A stretch of 64,000 nt of DNA from Hydra vulgaris (Eukaryota; Cnidaria; Hydrozoa; Anthoathecata; Hydridae). Positions 1 to 12,052 of the stretch are shown here, piece by piece. Where the stretch lies: assembly GCF_038396675.1 (NCBI RefSeq), contig NC_088931.1:73999501-74063500 (forward strand), given 5' to 3'. How positions within the stretch are numbered: the stretch's first letter is position 1; every line of letters starts with the position of its first letter. A program made the translations under genes and the position numbers. The notes under the pieces are model-generated. The model was not told the origin of the DNA and did not search any database. It saw nothing but the letters and a program-made list of their open reading frames with translations.

Positions 1-372
1 AGGTTTTTGAATCTTTAATTAACAAACACTTAATCTCTTGTTTTGAATCTAATAACTTACTTTCTGATCATCAATATGGATTTTGATCTTCTACTTTTAC
101 AGCTGATTTGCTAACAGTAATAACCGATAGATTTTATTGTGCATCAGATAAAGGTGGAGAGGTATGGCCATCGCTCTTGACATTTCTAAGTTTTTGATAA
201 AGTTTGGCATGCTGGTCTTCTCCATAAGCTTTCGTCTTACGGTGTATCTGGTAACATCTTGAAGATTATTGAATCCTTCCTTTCCAATCGTAGTATAAAA
301 GTTGTTCTTGATGGACAGCACTTTTCTCCTTGTTCTGTAACTTCAGGGGTTCCCCAACCATATATCAAAAAC

Positions 373-411
373 TAATTTGATATATGGAAACCATATATCA
401 AATTAGTTGCA
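373..411. repeat. Short perfect hairpin inside LINE
   Basis: Two 18-bp inverted arms (373-390 and 394-411, based on CCATATATCAAATTAGTT) are separated by 3 bases. They sit where the LINE has lost its RT catalytic core, so they probably formed or inserted at a deletion junction. Confidence 0.7.
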
Positions 412-635
412 AAATTAGCATCTGCTAATGTTGCATCTCTTTATTGAGCTTAACACATTCTTACTTCGGTTTCTATTCTCTATCTCTATAAATCTCAAAT
501 CCGGCCTTGTATGAAATATTGTTGCCATATCTGGGGCGAATCTTCTAATGATGCCCTTTCTCTTTTAGACATAGCGCAAAAACGCAATGTAAACATAGTT
601 GGACCTGCTCTTGCAGCCAACCTCCAGCCAACTAT

Positions 636-696
636 AATGAAGATTATAGAGCAAGATAACGTCTGTCAATCGTTATCTTGCATTATAATCTTCATA
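636..696. repeat. Hairpin inside LINE
   Basis: Arms of about 25 bp (GAAGATTATA and GCAAGATAACG blocks, 637-661 versus 670-695) differ at only a few positions. The hairpin replaces the segment between the AANLQP-like residues and the LINE terminus. Confidence 0.65.
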
Positions 697-1191
697 TTTT
701 CTCTTCCAGTAATTTCCAACTTATTAGTGTTTGCTTGAAGCCTTGTTGGAAGCTAAGTTTGTTTTGGAAGTTAAGTATGTTTTAAAACAAAACAAAAAAA
801 AACTAATAGGATTTTTGAAAAATGTGACCTTAACATGGATGTAGCTTTAAATTATCTAAAACAATTAAAAATTATATAAAGGAATACTGTTTCTAAGGCT
901 CTTCAAGTGATTTGTTTGCAGCAAAAGAGTTCTACAGCATGTTAAATTTATGTTCTTAACTTAAATAAAAGAAAAATGAGACTCTACTTAGAGGAGACTT
1001 TTTGACTATGAAGGCTAGGATAAATCTATAAAAGATCCTTATAAGTTATTTAAAATTGATTTTTTGTAATTGTTGATAGTGTCCTCAATTCCTCAAAAAA
1101 GATTTGAACTACACTTAAGCTATACTGAAAACTTTAACTTTTTAAACAACAGCTAAAAAAAATGCCACAAGATAACTTCAATATAGCCTTC

Positions 1192-1264
1192 AAGATTAAA
1201 GGAAAGATGACAGTGATATCAAAGGTAAAACCTTTAATATCACTGTCATCTTTGTTTTAATCTT
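1192..1264. repeat. Hairpin / miniature foldback
   Basis: Inverted arms of about 34 bp (1192-1225 and 1231-1264) share AAGATGACAGTGATAT and have only a few mismatches. The loop is about 5 bases. No coding sequence is associated. Confidence 0.75.
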
Positions 1265-1565
1265 TACGAGTAACTGCAAAATTTTAGCAATGTTATCCCA
1301 ACTCACTGTATAACTGTTGCGAATCGTCTGTAACAGATTAGTGCAAATCAATTGAGAGAAATTTACCCAAATATGCTCATGCCGTTCTTCGTATACTACT
1401 AATACGGGTACAGTCACTGTTTCTAAATTTAACTTAAAACTATTTACGCTCAACCATAAGCAAATTGAGATCCTAAGGACTATCTGCATTATCAACTATC
1501 TTATTGAAAGTGATATTTGTTAAGAAATGGACTTTTCTGATATTTTAGAAACATTTTCCAAGTAG

Positions 1566-1635
1566 CAAACAATATTGGCGCAATATTGTAAATATTATGT
1601 AAAGTATATAAACAATATTGCACCAATATTGTTTG
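1566..1635. repeat. Hairpin with CAATATTG core
   Basis: 24-bp arms (1566-1589 and 1612-1635) contain repeated CAATATTG words and one mismatch. The spacer is 22 bases. Confidence 0.7.
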
Positions 1636-2165
1636 AAACTAGGGTTGGTTAAAAATAGGTCTAAAATCTTGTAGTTTCTAAACATGTAAAAAGCTTAATA
1701 TACAGTAAATATGTTGTTTTTAGTATCCGAATGAAACCATTCAATGAAACCATGATTTGAGCCGTTTATTTTGAAAGTGGCATAAGTCACTTTGTTTTTA
1801 AACAGAGATTTTTAAAGATTTGTGTTTTAACATGTTTAAAAACATAGCCAACTTTCGAGAAGATGTACTTGTATTTGTTGTTTTAGGATACTTTAATTTT
1901 TATTAGTATAAATAATTTCGTGTAGTTATTGTTATCAATAACTTGATTTTTTTGAAAAGGTGACCTATACCACTTTTAAAATAAACGGCTCATTTAGTCC
2001 TTTTAGCTACGATAACGGCATCACACGAGTTTAAAAGAACCATGAAGGTTAGGGGGGCCGTAAATATTTCGTGCTTAGGGCCCTGCAAAAGCCTGGTACG
2101 GCTTTGAATAGTTGGATAACTTTTTTGAAATAGAGTATCAAATTCAAATTAAATGTATTCTGAAA

Positions 2166-2227
2166 GTACTATATGTAAATACTCCATGAAATGATTTTAC
2201 ATTTCATGGAATATTTACATATAGTAC
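2166..2227. repeat. Hairpin, 28-bp arms
   Basis: The arms 2166-2193 and 2200-2227 (starting GTACTATATGTAAATA) match at 27 of 28 positions around a 6-base loop. Confidence 0.75.
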
Positions 2228-2307
2228 AAGTACTAATTTTAAGTAAACACCATAATAAGAAACTAAAACACCAAACTAAAAAACAAAAAACACAAAAAAA
2301 CACACAC

Positions 2308-2335
2308 AAAAAAAAAAAAAAAAAAAAAAAAAAAA
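2308..2335 (+). repeat. Poly(A) tract
   Basis: A run of 28 A follows short CA repeats. It could be the tail of an old retroposon, but the upstream sequence shows no recognisable RT or SINE body. Confidence 0.8.
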
Positions 2336-2639
2336 CAAACTAAAACAGTACAATACTTAAACGAAAAACTTTTGGAATAATAATTAAGTAAGAAGTTTGA
2401 TAATTGAGGACATAATTCAAATTTCTTTTATACATCTATCTAGAATAAAGACTTTTATATACCTAACTAAAATATAGCAAAAAAAGAGAAGTAGATTATA
2501 ATAATATACAGTAACAACATTGTAAATAATGTAGTAATATAAGTATCGGTAATAATAATAGGCAATAGTAACAAAAACTCCAGTTATTGGTAATAATAAT
2601 CAAAATAATAATAATACAAATGATAAAGATAACAATTCT

Positions 2640-2722
<83 letters not shown>
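2640..2722. repeat. (TAA)n microsatellite
   Basis: About 27 copies of TAA with degenerate edges. Nearby LINE copies carry (TAA)n tails in their own sense, but the adjacent LINE is on the minus strand, so the polarity argues against this being its tail. Confidence 0.9.
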
Positions 2723-2723
<1 letters not shown>

Positions 2724-2994
2724 AATGATAACAATAATATTAATAGTAATAATAACAACAATAGCAACAATAATAATAATAACAATATTAAAAAATAGCA
2801 ATATTTATAATAGCGAGAGTTGGAAATAGAATAATGATATTAATTTGAGAAAAAGTTATGAAAGAGCAAGTATTAGTAGTAATAAATCAGCATTGAAATG
2901 AAGAAAGTAGTAGAAAAGAATTTTTGAAAAGATCAACTATTAGTAGTTATAGACCAGCATTGAAGTGAATAAGGTTAAGATGGATAGTAGATAG

Positions 2995-4350
2995 TTAGCA
3001 GTAGAGTAGCATAGAAATTAGGAAGAATACTTGTTTAATAAAAAAAAAAAATACACTGTTTTTGAATTTGGAAAATGTAGGAAGAGATTTTAACTGTGAG
3101 GGGAGACTATTCCATGTGCATATGCTCTGATATTTAATCGATTCTTGTCCATAACAAACAGTTCTATGTTTTGGTGTAGATAGTTTGAAGCTTTTAGCTG
3201 ATCGAAGTTGGTAACGAGTATTTTTTTTATAAGTAAAAAAATCAGTAAATGGAGGAGGTAAGGTTTTATGTTGCTGTTTCCAAACAAATAAACAGTTGGA
3301 GTGTTGAATAAGGTCTTTTAACTTAAGTATCTTTGATATGTAGTAAAGAATATTTGGGTCAGAGTTAAAATGCTGAAAATAGATTATTTTTAGGACTTTA
3401 TTTTGGAGGTGAGATAATCTTTTAAGTGTTAGAGATTGGGTTTGTCCCCATATTTGACAAGCGTATCTAAGATGAGACTCAAAAACCACATGATATTTGT
3501 TAAGAAGCGTTTTAAGATTAAGATAATGTTGAACTTTGGCCAATATACTGTTGGACCTGCTTAGTTTCAGTGCTAAGTCTTGAAGATGGGATGCAAAACT
3601 TAAATTAGAATCAATTTTGATACCAAGATACTTGATAAAATTCACAGTATCTATTTTTTGACCACTTAATCTGAAATTCAGGTGCTTTTTAATTTTTGTT
3701 TGACTTGATTTAAAGATAATAATTTCAGTTTTTTTGGAATTAAGTGATAATTTATTAGATAGAAGCCACTGGAGTAGATTCGCTAAGTGATGGTTTATAT
3801 TTTTGTTTATCTTTTTAAGTGATTTGTTTATTAAAAGCAGATTGGTGTCATCAGCAAAGTGGTAAGCAGTAGAAAACTTCAGAGAGGTATTAAGATCATT
3901 AATAAAGAGAAGGAAAAGTATTGGTCCTAATACAGAGCCTTGTGGGACACCATTTGTTGATTTTATTAATTCAGATTTTATCCCATTAAGAGAAAAAAAT
4001 TGTGTTCTATTTTGAAGATAAGAAGAAAACCATTGGAGTATTGTGCCTCTAATACCATAGTACTCCAACTTTCTGATAAGAATGGAATGATCAACTGTAT
4101 CAAAGGCTTTCTGGAGATCATTGTCCAAAGCTGTTTTAATTTTTTCAGTTATATCAATTAGTGCATGAGTTGTTGAATGATTGTTTCTAAACCCATACTG
4201 ATTTTTATAAAGACACTTGAATTTCTTCAGAAAGTTGTAGAGTCTATTGTGCATAGCTTTCTCAAATAGTTTGCTTATATTTGAGAGAAGAGAGATTGGG
4301 CGATAATTAGAGTAATCCAGTAGAGAACCTTTTTTATGTATTGGTGTCAC
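2995..4350 (-). pseudogene. LINE reverse transcriptase domain
   Basis: This 451-codon open frame would copy element RNA by target-primed reverse transcription. Motifs in order: NYRPISLLSNISKLFE, QYGFRNNHSTTHALID, LQKAFDTVDH (motif A), NGVPQGSVLGPILFLLFINDL (motif B) and YHFADDTNLL (motif C with both catalytic aspartates). A C-terminal SHLRYACQIWGQ and WNSLPSQLKSLPTFSKFKNS tail follows. Compared with the usual family spacing, around ten residues are missing just before motif A (ALDND runs straight into LQKAFDT), as if deleted in frame. It is open throughout but lacks an intact upstream half, so I call it a pseudogene. Confidence 0.85.
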
Positions 4351-5191
4351 TTTAGCTATCTTAAGGAGATGAGTTATTCATAATTATGGATAGTGGCTTT
4401 GAGATTATGTTTGAAATAAGCTTAAGAAGTTAATGTGGGAGGGCTGTTTGGGCCCAGACTTTTTTTGTTTTGAAGTTTCATAATGAGACTCGGTACCTCA
4501 ACTTCAGTCACTAGCTTAAAGAAAAAAGAACTTTCATTAGGATTTTTTAGAAAGTCTCTAAAATCATATTTAGGGATAATTTTTTTGTTTATTAGATTCT
4601 CTTGGATAGTAACAAAGTAATTGTTAAAAATATTAGCAATTGTGGTTGGATCAAAGATGACTTTATCATTTATTTTGAGGTTGAAAGAGTTATGTATATA
4701 GTAGGTCTAATGTTGATAATTTCTTTTATTCCCTTCCAAGTTCTCTTAATGTTGTTTAGGTTGTTGTTGAAAAAGGAAATGTAATACATTTTTTTGGATT
4801 GTTTAAGTAAGTTGCTTATTTTATTTCTATATAACCTAAATTTATCAAAGAGTAGATTTCTTGTATTAGTATTGTTTGATTTAACAAATTTTTTATAAAT
4901 GACATTTTTGGTTGAGATGGATTTAAGAATACCAGCGGTTATCCATGGTTTAGATTTAAGTTTAATTTGTTTTTTTGTTAAAACTTTGTATAGAGCATGC
5001 CTGTCTAGAACTTTTTCAAATGTATTTAAAAAACTTATCATTGTTTTATTCATATCGACGCCTTTTATTTGCACCTCCCAGTTTATACTAGATATATCTT
5101 GTATAAAGGTGTCAGTATCAGAGTTTTTAAAGCATTTTCTAGAGATTTTTATATTCTTTTTTTTTGGTGTAATACCAGGAATACAGAGAAA

Positions 5192-5692
5192 CTAGGCCAT
5201 ATGGTCTGAAATAGAAACTGTTAGGTTGCCAGAGATTGTTTCAGGAGAATAGGAGTTTATAAAAATATTATCAATGAGATGTTTGGTTTTTGAGGTTATA
5301 CGTGTTGGAAGTATAATGGATGGAAGAAGCGAGCAAGAGCATAATGTTTGGAGATAATTAGAAACAATAGGAGATTCTCTATAATTAATTAAGTCCATGT
5401 TGAAATTACCCATTAATATAATGTTTTTTTTTTCATAACTTAATTTCTCAAGTAAAGGTGTTAAATGGTTTGCAATGAACTGTTTTGGATTTAAAGTTGG
5501 ATGACGATATATGCAGCCAATTAAAGTATTGGTTTTATGAGGGTTGATAGTTTCAACAAAAACTGATTGAAGAAGTTTTGAGGCATAGAATGTAAGATCA
5601 TCACGAACTACATAATTAAGATTAGAGCTTAGATAAAGAAGAGCCCCACCTTTTTTTGACTCAGTAGGGCAATGTTCAGTGTTAAAATCCAT
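5192..5692 (-). pseudogene. LINE AP-like endonuclease, partial
   Basis: The 166-codon frame carries the central and C-terminal parts of an exonuclease-endonuclease-phosphatase fold: KKGGALLYLSSN, GCIYRHP, ILMGNFNMDL, LIDNIFIN and SDHMA. In this family the GNFN position is normally GDFN, where the aspartate is catalytic; here it is asparagine. The C-terminal SDH histidine motif is kept. The N-terminal SETW region is absent. The Asp to Asn change and the truncation suggest an inactive enzyme. Confidence 0.8.
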
Positions 5693-5800
5693 TTATGGTA
5701 ATATCAGTTATATTTGAGTCTTTTATATATATATTTGATTCAGTTTTTTGCAAAGTTTGTAGGATTGTTTTAATATCATATTTTATAAATTATTCTTTTT

Positions 5801-7189
5801 TAATTATATATAAGTCTATTAGAAGTTTCTAAGCATATAGAGATAATGCATACAAAATGATAGAGCAACAAATTAAAATGATAAAGCAAAACTGAAATGA
5901 TAATGTATAGGATTTAATGGATTAGGTTTGTAGTTGTAAATCAATTTTTATGTGTAAGATATTATTAATGTATATAGTATGTATATATACTATCTTTTTA
6001 TAATAATATTTTAAACAAAGTTAAAAAGAGAAACTTTATATTATAGTCATAACTGAAAATATAAGTTTAGATAACTAAATATTTTGTTTTTAAGTATATA
6101 GGGGTAATTAAGCAATATAACAGTAAATATAAATTAATAATATGAAATATAATTTTATAATATTGGTAAATACACTAATACTATTTAGTAATAATGAGCA
6201 TTTGTATATTCTAAGTATAAGACTATATAAGAATAAAGCTATATAAGTACACAAACTTATAATATAGATGGAATATAAATTTATTAGAATAAAGCAACTA
6301 TATAAATTAATATAGAATTTACACTAATAAATTAATATAGAATATAACAAGCACAATATATACATTATTAACATGTACATATATACATATACACACACAT
6401 ATAAATACACATATACATATATCAGTTACACTATATATATATATATGCTAATTAACAATATGCAATAGATATTGTGTGAATAGTAATATCAGCAAAAATT
6501 TAACTTTTGTTTTACTTTTATATTGTTAACAAGGGTTAGTATAGTCTTATATAAGAAAGCTTGCTGTTTTGAACATAGATCAGGTGTACCAGGATATTGT
6601 TTTATGCAATACAATAATCAATGCATTTACTCTTCTGTTAGTAATAGCAATAATAATTAAAATTAAAAAAAATTAAAAAAAAAAGAAAAAATTGATAGTC
6701 TTGTTAGTATTTAACAATCTTGCAAATGTGAACAGAATAACTTTATCCAGAATCCAGAATAACTTTAGTATTTTAGTATTTTTTTGCACTTGATTTTTTT
6801 TAAAGTTACTTTTTCTCCTTTGTAAAGGGAATGAAATCGATATTAGGTGAAAAAAGGAAAAGGGAAAAAACTCGTTAAAGGTGAAAATATAATAATGGAT
6901 TTATGAAATAATATTTTTGTCTCCGAAGTGGTCAAAAATCCTTCCTTATTTTCTAAACAAGTATATTTATTGGTACATAAATTTATTTACACGAAAATGT
7001 GCAGAAAGAAAGCACGCAAGTAATTTTTCAAAGAAATGGACATTTATGGTTAAACATTACGCATTTAAAAAACTGAATTTGCATGGCTTATTATTAAAGA
7101 GAAAATACTTAATACAAAACATTTTTTTATTCTTAACAATTTTATCTCCCTTATAGTGAAAACATTTTTTTAAAGACACTTAGCGCAAT
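5801..7189. other. AT-rich spacer, no gene seen
   Basis: Very AT-rich sequence with short TA and CA runs (about 6370-6450) and A-rich stretches. The open frame at 6917-7156 has no domain or compositional support. I see no RNA gene. Confidence 0.6.
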
Positions 7190-7301
7190 ATTAGTACATT
7201 GCGACTTTAAACGACAGCTCCTTTCTTCTTACACGCGTTGAAAGTACTATACTACGCCTTTTATATTGAGCTTGCCCTGTCGTAATTTTGCTAATAGAAA
7301 A
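7190..7301 (+). promoter_or_regulatory. Candidate VDAC promoter and noncoding first exon
   Basis: This short stretch has more G, C and CpG (GCGCAATATT, ACACGCGTTG, CTACGCC) than the surrounding DNA. It contains TATATT near 7261 and is followed by a consensus donor, GTAAGTAT, at 7302. The VDAC coding exon starts at a polypyrimidine-AG acceptor ending at 7714, so a 5'UTR intron at 7302-7714 fits. Inferred only; no transcript data. Confidence 0.4.
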
Positions 7302-7718
7302 GTAAGTATTTTCATAGAGGTGTAATTATATGGTCATTATAATTATCTAAGGTTTAAGCCTCCATTTAATGGTCTCAAGACTCAGTTTATGCAACATATT
7401 TGTTTATATTAAACATTTAAATAACAAAAAGAAAAAGAACATTAAGAATAAATAGACTATAAACGTTATAAAATATTTCTTATAATTTACCAATAATTGA
7501 AATTGAATATTTGTTTACTAGTTAATAATAATGTATTTTGTTATCTTAAATGCATGAATTTACACGAAGCATTCTATAACGATATTTTTTTTATATAACG
7601 ATATTTTTTTTAATTGGGTATTGAGAAATAAATTTACAGTGGAAAAGACTTAAAATAATAACAAAGCTAGATGCAAATATGACAAAGTTTGCAATTAAAT
7701 TTCCTATTCTTTAGTACA

Positions 7719-10700
7719 ATGGCTCCTCAAAAGTTTGATGATTTGGGCAAAGAAGCACGAGATCTTATTCAGAAGAATTTCCATTTTGGTGTTTTCAAAC
7801 TTGAAGCCAAAACAAAGGCTAAAAATGGGGTGGTAAGTTTTTAAAAAAAAGTTCAAAATTTTGAAAATATATGTATAATTTACTTTACACACCCCTCTTG
7901 GAAAAATTTTACATACAAATTTCACAGTTGTAATTAGGCTTTAACATATAGGATCAAAATTGGCTTTTTTAAAATAATTTTTATGCATTTAATCAATAGT
8001 GGCCTGAAATAACAGATCAAAAAAGTTAGTTGTAATTTAATTTTTTTTTTTATAACCGTTTAAAGAAAAATGGTTAGGTGATAAAGCATTTAGATTTATT
8101 TAAAACAAATTAATGCCAGACATCAGACTTAAAATTAAACATTAATTAAAGATGTTTTCTAAATGGTTTTTTTTAATTGTTTATCCTTTAATTTAAATTG
8201 ATCTTGAACCTTTAAACATATTAAATCTTTGTCTTCCACTCTTTTTATTAAGATCAGCAAACACTTTAAAATAATTCATTTTTATTATTTTTTACAACTT
8301 TTTAGGGTGTGCAACAAAGTTATTTGTATCTATCCAACGCCTATATTTTTGACTACAACAAACTAGAAATTATTGTTACTAACATGCATATAGAATTTGA
8401 GATGCCATTTGCATCAATAGGTCACTCACAGCTTGGTAAAAAAGTTAATTTAGAGCTCCATAATTTATGTTATTGGCTGAATAGTAGCTGTAAATATCAA
8501 TAAAACTAGTGTAAATGGGTACTAGGGCAGTTAAGCATTATAAAATAATATACTTAAAAAAGAAAAAATGACGATGTAGATTTTTTTGTACTTCGTTTAT
8601 AAATTCTTAAAGACTAGCTTTAAAGCCTAAAAAGCACTGAAATTTCTTTTCACAAACAACAGATAATTTTTCTTTAATAGTACTAAACTAAGTTTGAACA
8701 ATGTAAAAAAAGTCAATGTGAAAGTAATATAAAAGATTAAAGCTCACATTTATTCTCCGTTAACAAAAATGCTTAAAGCAAAAAAATATATTTTTATGCT
8801 GCTTGACTGCAGGTTCACATAAACTGGTATTTTCCACTCTCTAAACAAAAAGATTGATAATGTTAAAATCAGTGTTAAACAGTGACTTTTTCTTATATGT
8901 ATTAACAGTTTGCAACGTACATCCATGAGAATTATGACATTTTCTTCTTTGCATCTGGATTTAAAAAACATTGAAATAAAATTTTTCAAACTTAGTAAAG
9001 CTTAGAAATTGTCTTTTTTTTATTTGATTTTCTCAAGAATAATCTAGCTGATTCTTATGTAAATTTCTTTATTTAATTAAGTGTAAGATGGTAAATTATA
9101 AATTATTATTTTCTGTATTGATTTGCAGAAAATAGTAAATTATTAATTTTAATGCAATCAAATATGACAATCCCTCTATAAAACATTATATTACTCTAAG
9201 GAATCAAACGATACCATTTAGAAAAACAAAAAATTTAACTGAATACATTTTTATTAGTTCTCAAAATAATTTAAAAAAGGTTTTGTTTTAATATATATCT
9301 GACAAATTTTATAATATTTTTTTCATATTTTATAATCAAGTATATGGAGAATGTAAACCATTAATTATTTTTGTACCTGTTAATCTTGACTTCTGTAAGT
9401 CATTACTTTTCATTTCAACAGTTAAAGGTTAAATATTAAAATAAAAAGTAAATAACTTGTGGTGTTTTGTTTATATCTTTTTTTTTTTTAAGGAATTTAC
9501 TGCTGAAGGGTCACATACAACAGACACTGGTAATGTTGCTGGTTCTCTTGAAACCAAGTTTAAATATGCTGATTATGGGCTTACTTTTTCTGAAAAATGG
9601 AGTACTGACAGTGTAATAGCAACCAATATTAGTATTGATAACAAAATAGCACAAGGTGTCAAAGTAGACTTTGATACCACATTTGCTCCTGTAACTGGAA
9701 AAAAATCAGCTAAAGTAAAAAGTGCATATGCTCATGAGAATTTGCATGCCACTACTGATATAGATTTTGATTTTGCTGGTCCCACTGTTCATGGTTCTGC
9801 AGTTTTTGCTTATAAAGGGGTTCATGCTGGTTATCAAGCATCTTTTAACTCTGCTAATTCAAAATTGACTTCGAACAATGTTTGTTTAGCATACAAAAAT
9901 GGTGATTTGGTTATTCATTCAGGAGTGTAAGCAAGTTTTTAAATTGTATTTTTACAGCAATGTTTTTTATAGGGAAATTTCATTGCTGCGTTTTTCAGAT
10001 TAGTGTAGCAATTTCATAACGATATTGATTACAATCAGTTATAAAGAATATGTAATGAAATATTTATTGAGCTTTATTAATTAATCACTTTTAGAGCGGA
10101 TGCAAGTAAATTTGTTGGCTCGGTGCATCACCAAATTAATGAGCAATTGGCAGCTGCTGCATTATTAAGATGGACCTCTGGTCAAAGTGGCACATCCTTC
10201 ACTATTGCGGCAAAATATGACATTGACAAAGATACTTTTTTAAAGGTTACTTTTTTTTAAATTTACTCCATTTCCGAAGTCTGGTGTGTACTTTTTATGA
10301 AAATCATCAGGTATATTTCACAATGAGTTTCACAGGAATCACTAAAACTGCCACTGTAAAATGTAGTTCCATTGTGTTAATGGCCCTCGTATCATTGCAA
10401 AATTCGAAAAAAAAAACTTAAAAAGTTAAGTGGAAGAATAATGTAAAAAATTTTTTAAATTATTCAGTTATACAATTTTTTACACCTTTGCAATGACATT
10501 AAAGTTTTATATGAATGGCTTGTTAACAAAATTCCGAATCATTTAATTTCAATTCAATAGCTGTATTTTGAAATCAAAAGTAATAATATATATGAGCATA
10601 AATACTATTTTTAACGCAGCTAAAACATTTTTTTTATAACTATTATTGCTATAATAGTTTAAAAAAAATTAACTTACTTTTTAAAGCACCTCAAAAAGCA

Positions 10701-10946
10701 ATAGTTAGTTTATTTTATTTAGCACCTGATGTGTTTAAAACATTTCAAAAATACTTTAGTATTAATGTGTTATAATGATAATTTTTTTTAATTTAGACCA
10801 AAATCAATAATGATCTGCACTTAGGATTATCGTATGTCCAGAAACTTCGACCTGGCGTTCAGCTTACCCTTTCTTCGCTTATTAATGCTAAATCGTTTGA
10901 GCAAGGAGGTCACAAGCTTGGTCTCAGCCTAAATTTTGAAGCCTAG
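7719..10946 (+). CDS. VDAC: Voltage-dependent anion channel (mitochondrial porin), 4 coding exons
   Basis: Forms the beta-barrel pore of the mitochondrial outer membrane that passes ATP, ADP and other metabolites. Coding exons are 7719-7832, 9493-9926, 10095-10245 and 10797-10946. All introns are GT-AG; the joined frame is 282 codons, the family's normal length (about 283). The N-terminus MAPQKFDDLGKEARDLIQK forms the amphipathic helix, followed by GSLETKFKYADYGLTFSEKW, DFDTTFAPVTGKKSAK, DFDFAGP, AAKYDIDKD and the C-terminal GGHKLGLSLNFEA. Glu72 in FSEKW corresponds to the membrane-facing glutamate (E73) of human VDAC1. Exon 1 ends at phase 0, exon 2 splits a valine codon, and exon 3 ends at phase 0. 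The ATG lies 4 bases after an AG acceptor (TTCCTATTCTTTAG), so the 5'UTR is spliced. No inactivating change seen. Confidence 0.97.
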
Positions 10947-11825
10947 ATTAGTGTTGGATGCAATTTATCATAAAATCATTCTTTTATAGGTGTAAAACAA
11001 ATAGATACTTTTGTTTGTCCTGTATTTCATGCTTTGTTTGCCGCAGCTCTAAATTATGACTGCTTTAAGGAATGTCGACTCGATGTTTTTTAGCAACGAT
11101 TAAATTTTTTTTTTGCTTTTTTTTTTTTGTGTGCACTATTTGCTAAGTTACTTCCGCGTGGTACTTTTGATATTTGTTGCTTTGCTGGTATTTATATATA
11201 TATTCGTTTCTCTTTTTCTCGTCATGTTTTTTTCTTGCCGTTTTATGTTTTTATAAAAAAACACTTAAGTATACATTAGGACCTACATATACTTTTATTT
11301 GCAAGGTTGTATTATGTCAATTAGTCGCATTAAATTCAACCATGTCAAATTTTGATATTATTACGGGTAAAGTCCACAATTTGTATGCTGTGTAACTAGG
11401 ATCTGAATGTGTATTTGTCAACGAGTGGCGTAAAAATAAGTTATTTCGAAAATCTAAATCTGCGTCCGTTATTTAACACCTATAGGCGTTACTACTATAG
11501 GTTAAATAATTATTGATGATACATCAACGCCAAATTTTTTGGCTCGAGAGCCGTATTTAAATGCCTACTTTAGCCGAAGGTCCGCAATAAGTAATTTCTC
11601 GTTACAAGCTTTAGTCATGTTTATCAGAAATTTCGTACTATCTTGATTAAAAAAATTTTAATCTCGAGTTTTATCTAACTCACTGAAAAACCATTTCTAG
11701 AATTGTTCAAGAAACTACATATAGAGCCAGTAGCTTAACCATATGGACAGGGTGGACTTATGCCAGGGCTCCTAGACAGGAAAATTTTACTTGTCGTTTC
11801 AAAACACTTACGGAGGAGTTACATA
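10947..11825. other. VDAC 3' flank, no gene seen
   Basis: Probably contains the VDAC 3'UTR. The frame at 11174-11395 is T-rich without domain support. No clear AATAAA was noticed close to the stop. Nothing else recognisable. Confidence 0.5.
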
Positions 11826-12052
11826 ATAAATTTTAATTAAGTTGAAACATCTGGTATAGTATGTAAACTTATCCTCTTTCTTATAATAAATTACAACATT
11901 TCTAGGGGTTATATATACCCTCGTTATTCAAGTAAATTCAAGATTACTTGAATAACGAGGGTATATGTATCCCCTAGAAATATTGTAATTTATTATAAGA
12001 AAGAGGATAAGTTTACATACTGTACCAGATGTTTCAACTTAATTAAATTTTA
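11826..12052. repeat. Foldback element, about 105-bp arms
   Basis: A near-perfect palindrome: left arm from about 11826 to 11935 and right arm from 11944 to about 12052, with an 8-base loop. The arms share AAACATCTGG, TAAACTTATCCTC and CCCTCGTTATTCAAGTAA with only scattered differences. No coding capacity. Fits a foldback-type MITE or a recent inverted duplication. Confidence 0.85.

Larger units (their letters stand above)
1..790 (+). mobile_element. LINE remnant, family A (jockey/I-like), cut by window start
   Basis: The left edge matches the LINE at 44693-46612 closely in DNA: the stretch around 1-330 parallels 45440-45770. It encodes broken reverse transcriptase and the post-RT segment. 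At 511-600 the frame reads MKYCCHIWGESSND, the usual C-terminal motif of this LINE type; the same motif occurs in the copies at 15175 and 46270. The end near 720-770 matches the 3' end of the 46.6 kb copy (GCCTTGTTGGAAG). The reading frame is broken, about half of the RT (including the YADD region) is missing around 350-420, and two hairpins sit inside. Non-functional fragment. Confidence 0.8.
2990..5800 (-). mobile_element. LINE (non-LTR retrotransposon), 5'-degraded, minus strand
   Basis: Read on the minus strand this is one ORF2 in order: AP endonuclease (about 5790-5190), linker with the NIKRTWKGIKEIINI motif (5074-4670), then reverse transcriptase and C-terminal region (4350-2995). Frame breaks separate the blocks. 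The N-terminus of the endonuclease is missing or scrambled, but faint continuity (DITINGF before NTEHCPTESKKGG) carries it to about 5800. No 3' hairpin like that of the other LINE family was seen. It is probably CR1/jockey-type; the exact clade needs a phylogeny. Confidence 0.88.

Noticed and set aside
2496-2829. Ile/Leu-rich open frames on both strands
   Set aside because: They are translations of a TAA microsatellite.
2640-2995. (TAA)n as the tail of the minus-strand LINE at 2990-5800
   Set aside because: On the minus strand it would read (TTA)n, while the family tails seen in the window are (TAA)n in the sense orientation, and about 270 bases of unrelated sequence lie between.
8309-8503. 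Extra VDAC exon between coding exons 1 and 2
   Set aside because: Exon 1 (ending NGV) and exon 2 (starting EFTAEG) join in frame exactly as in the VDAC family, leaving no missing residues.
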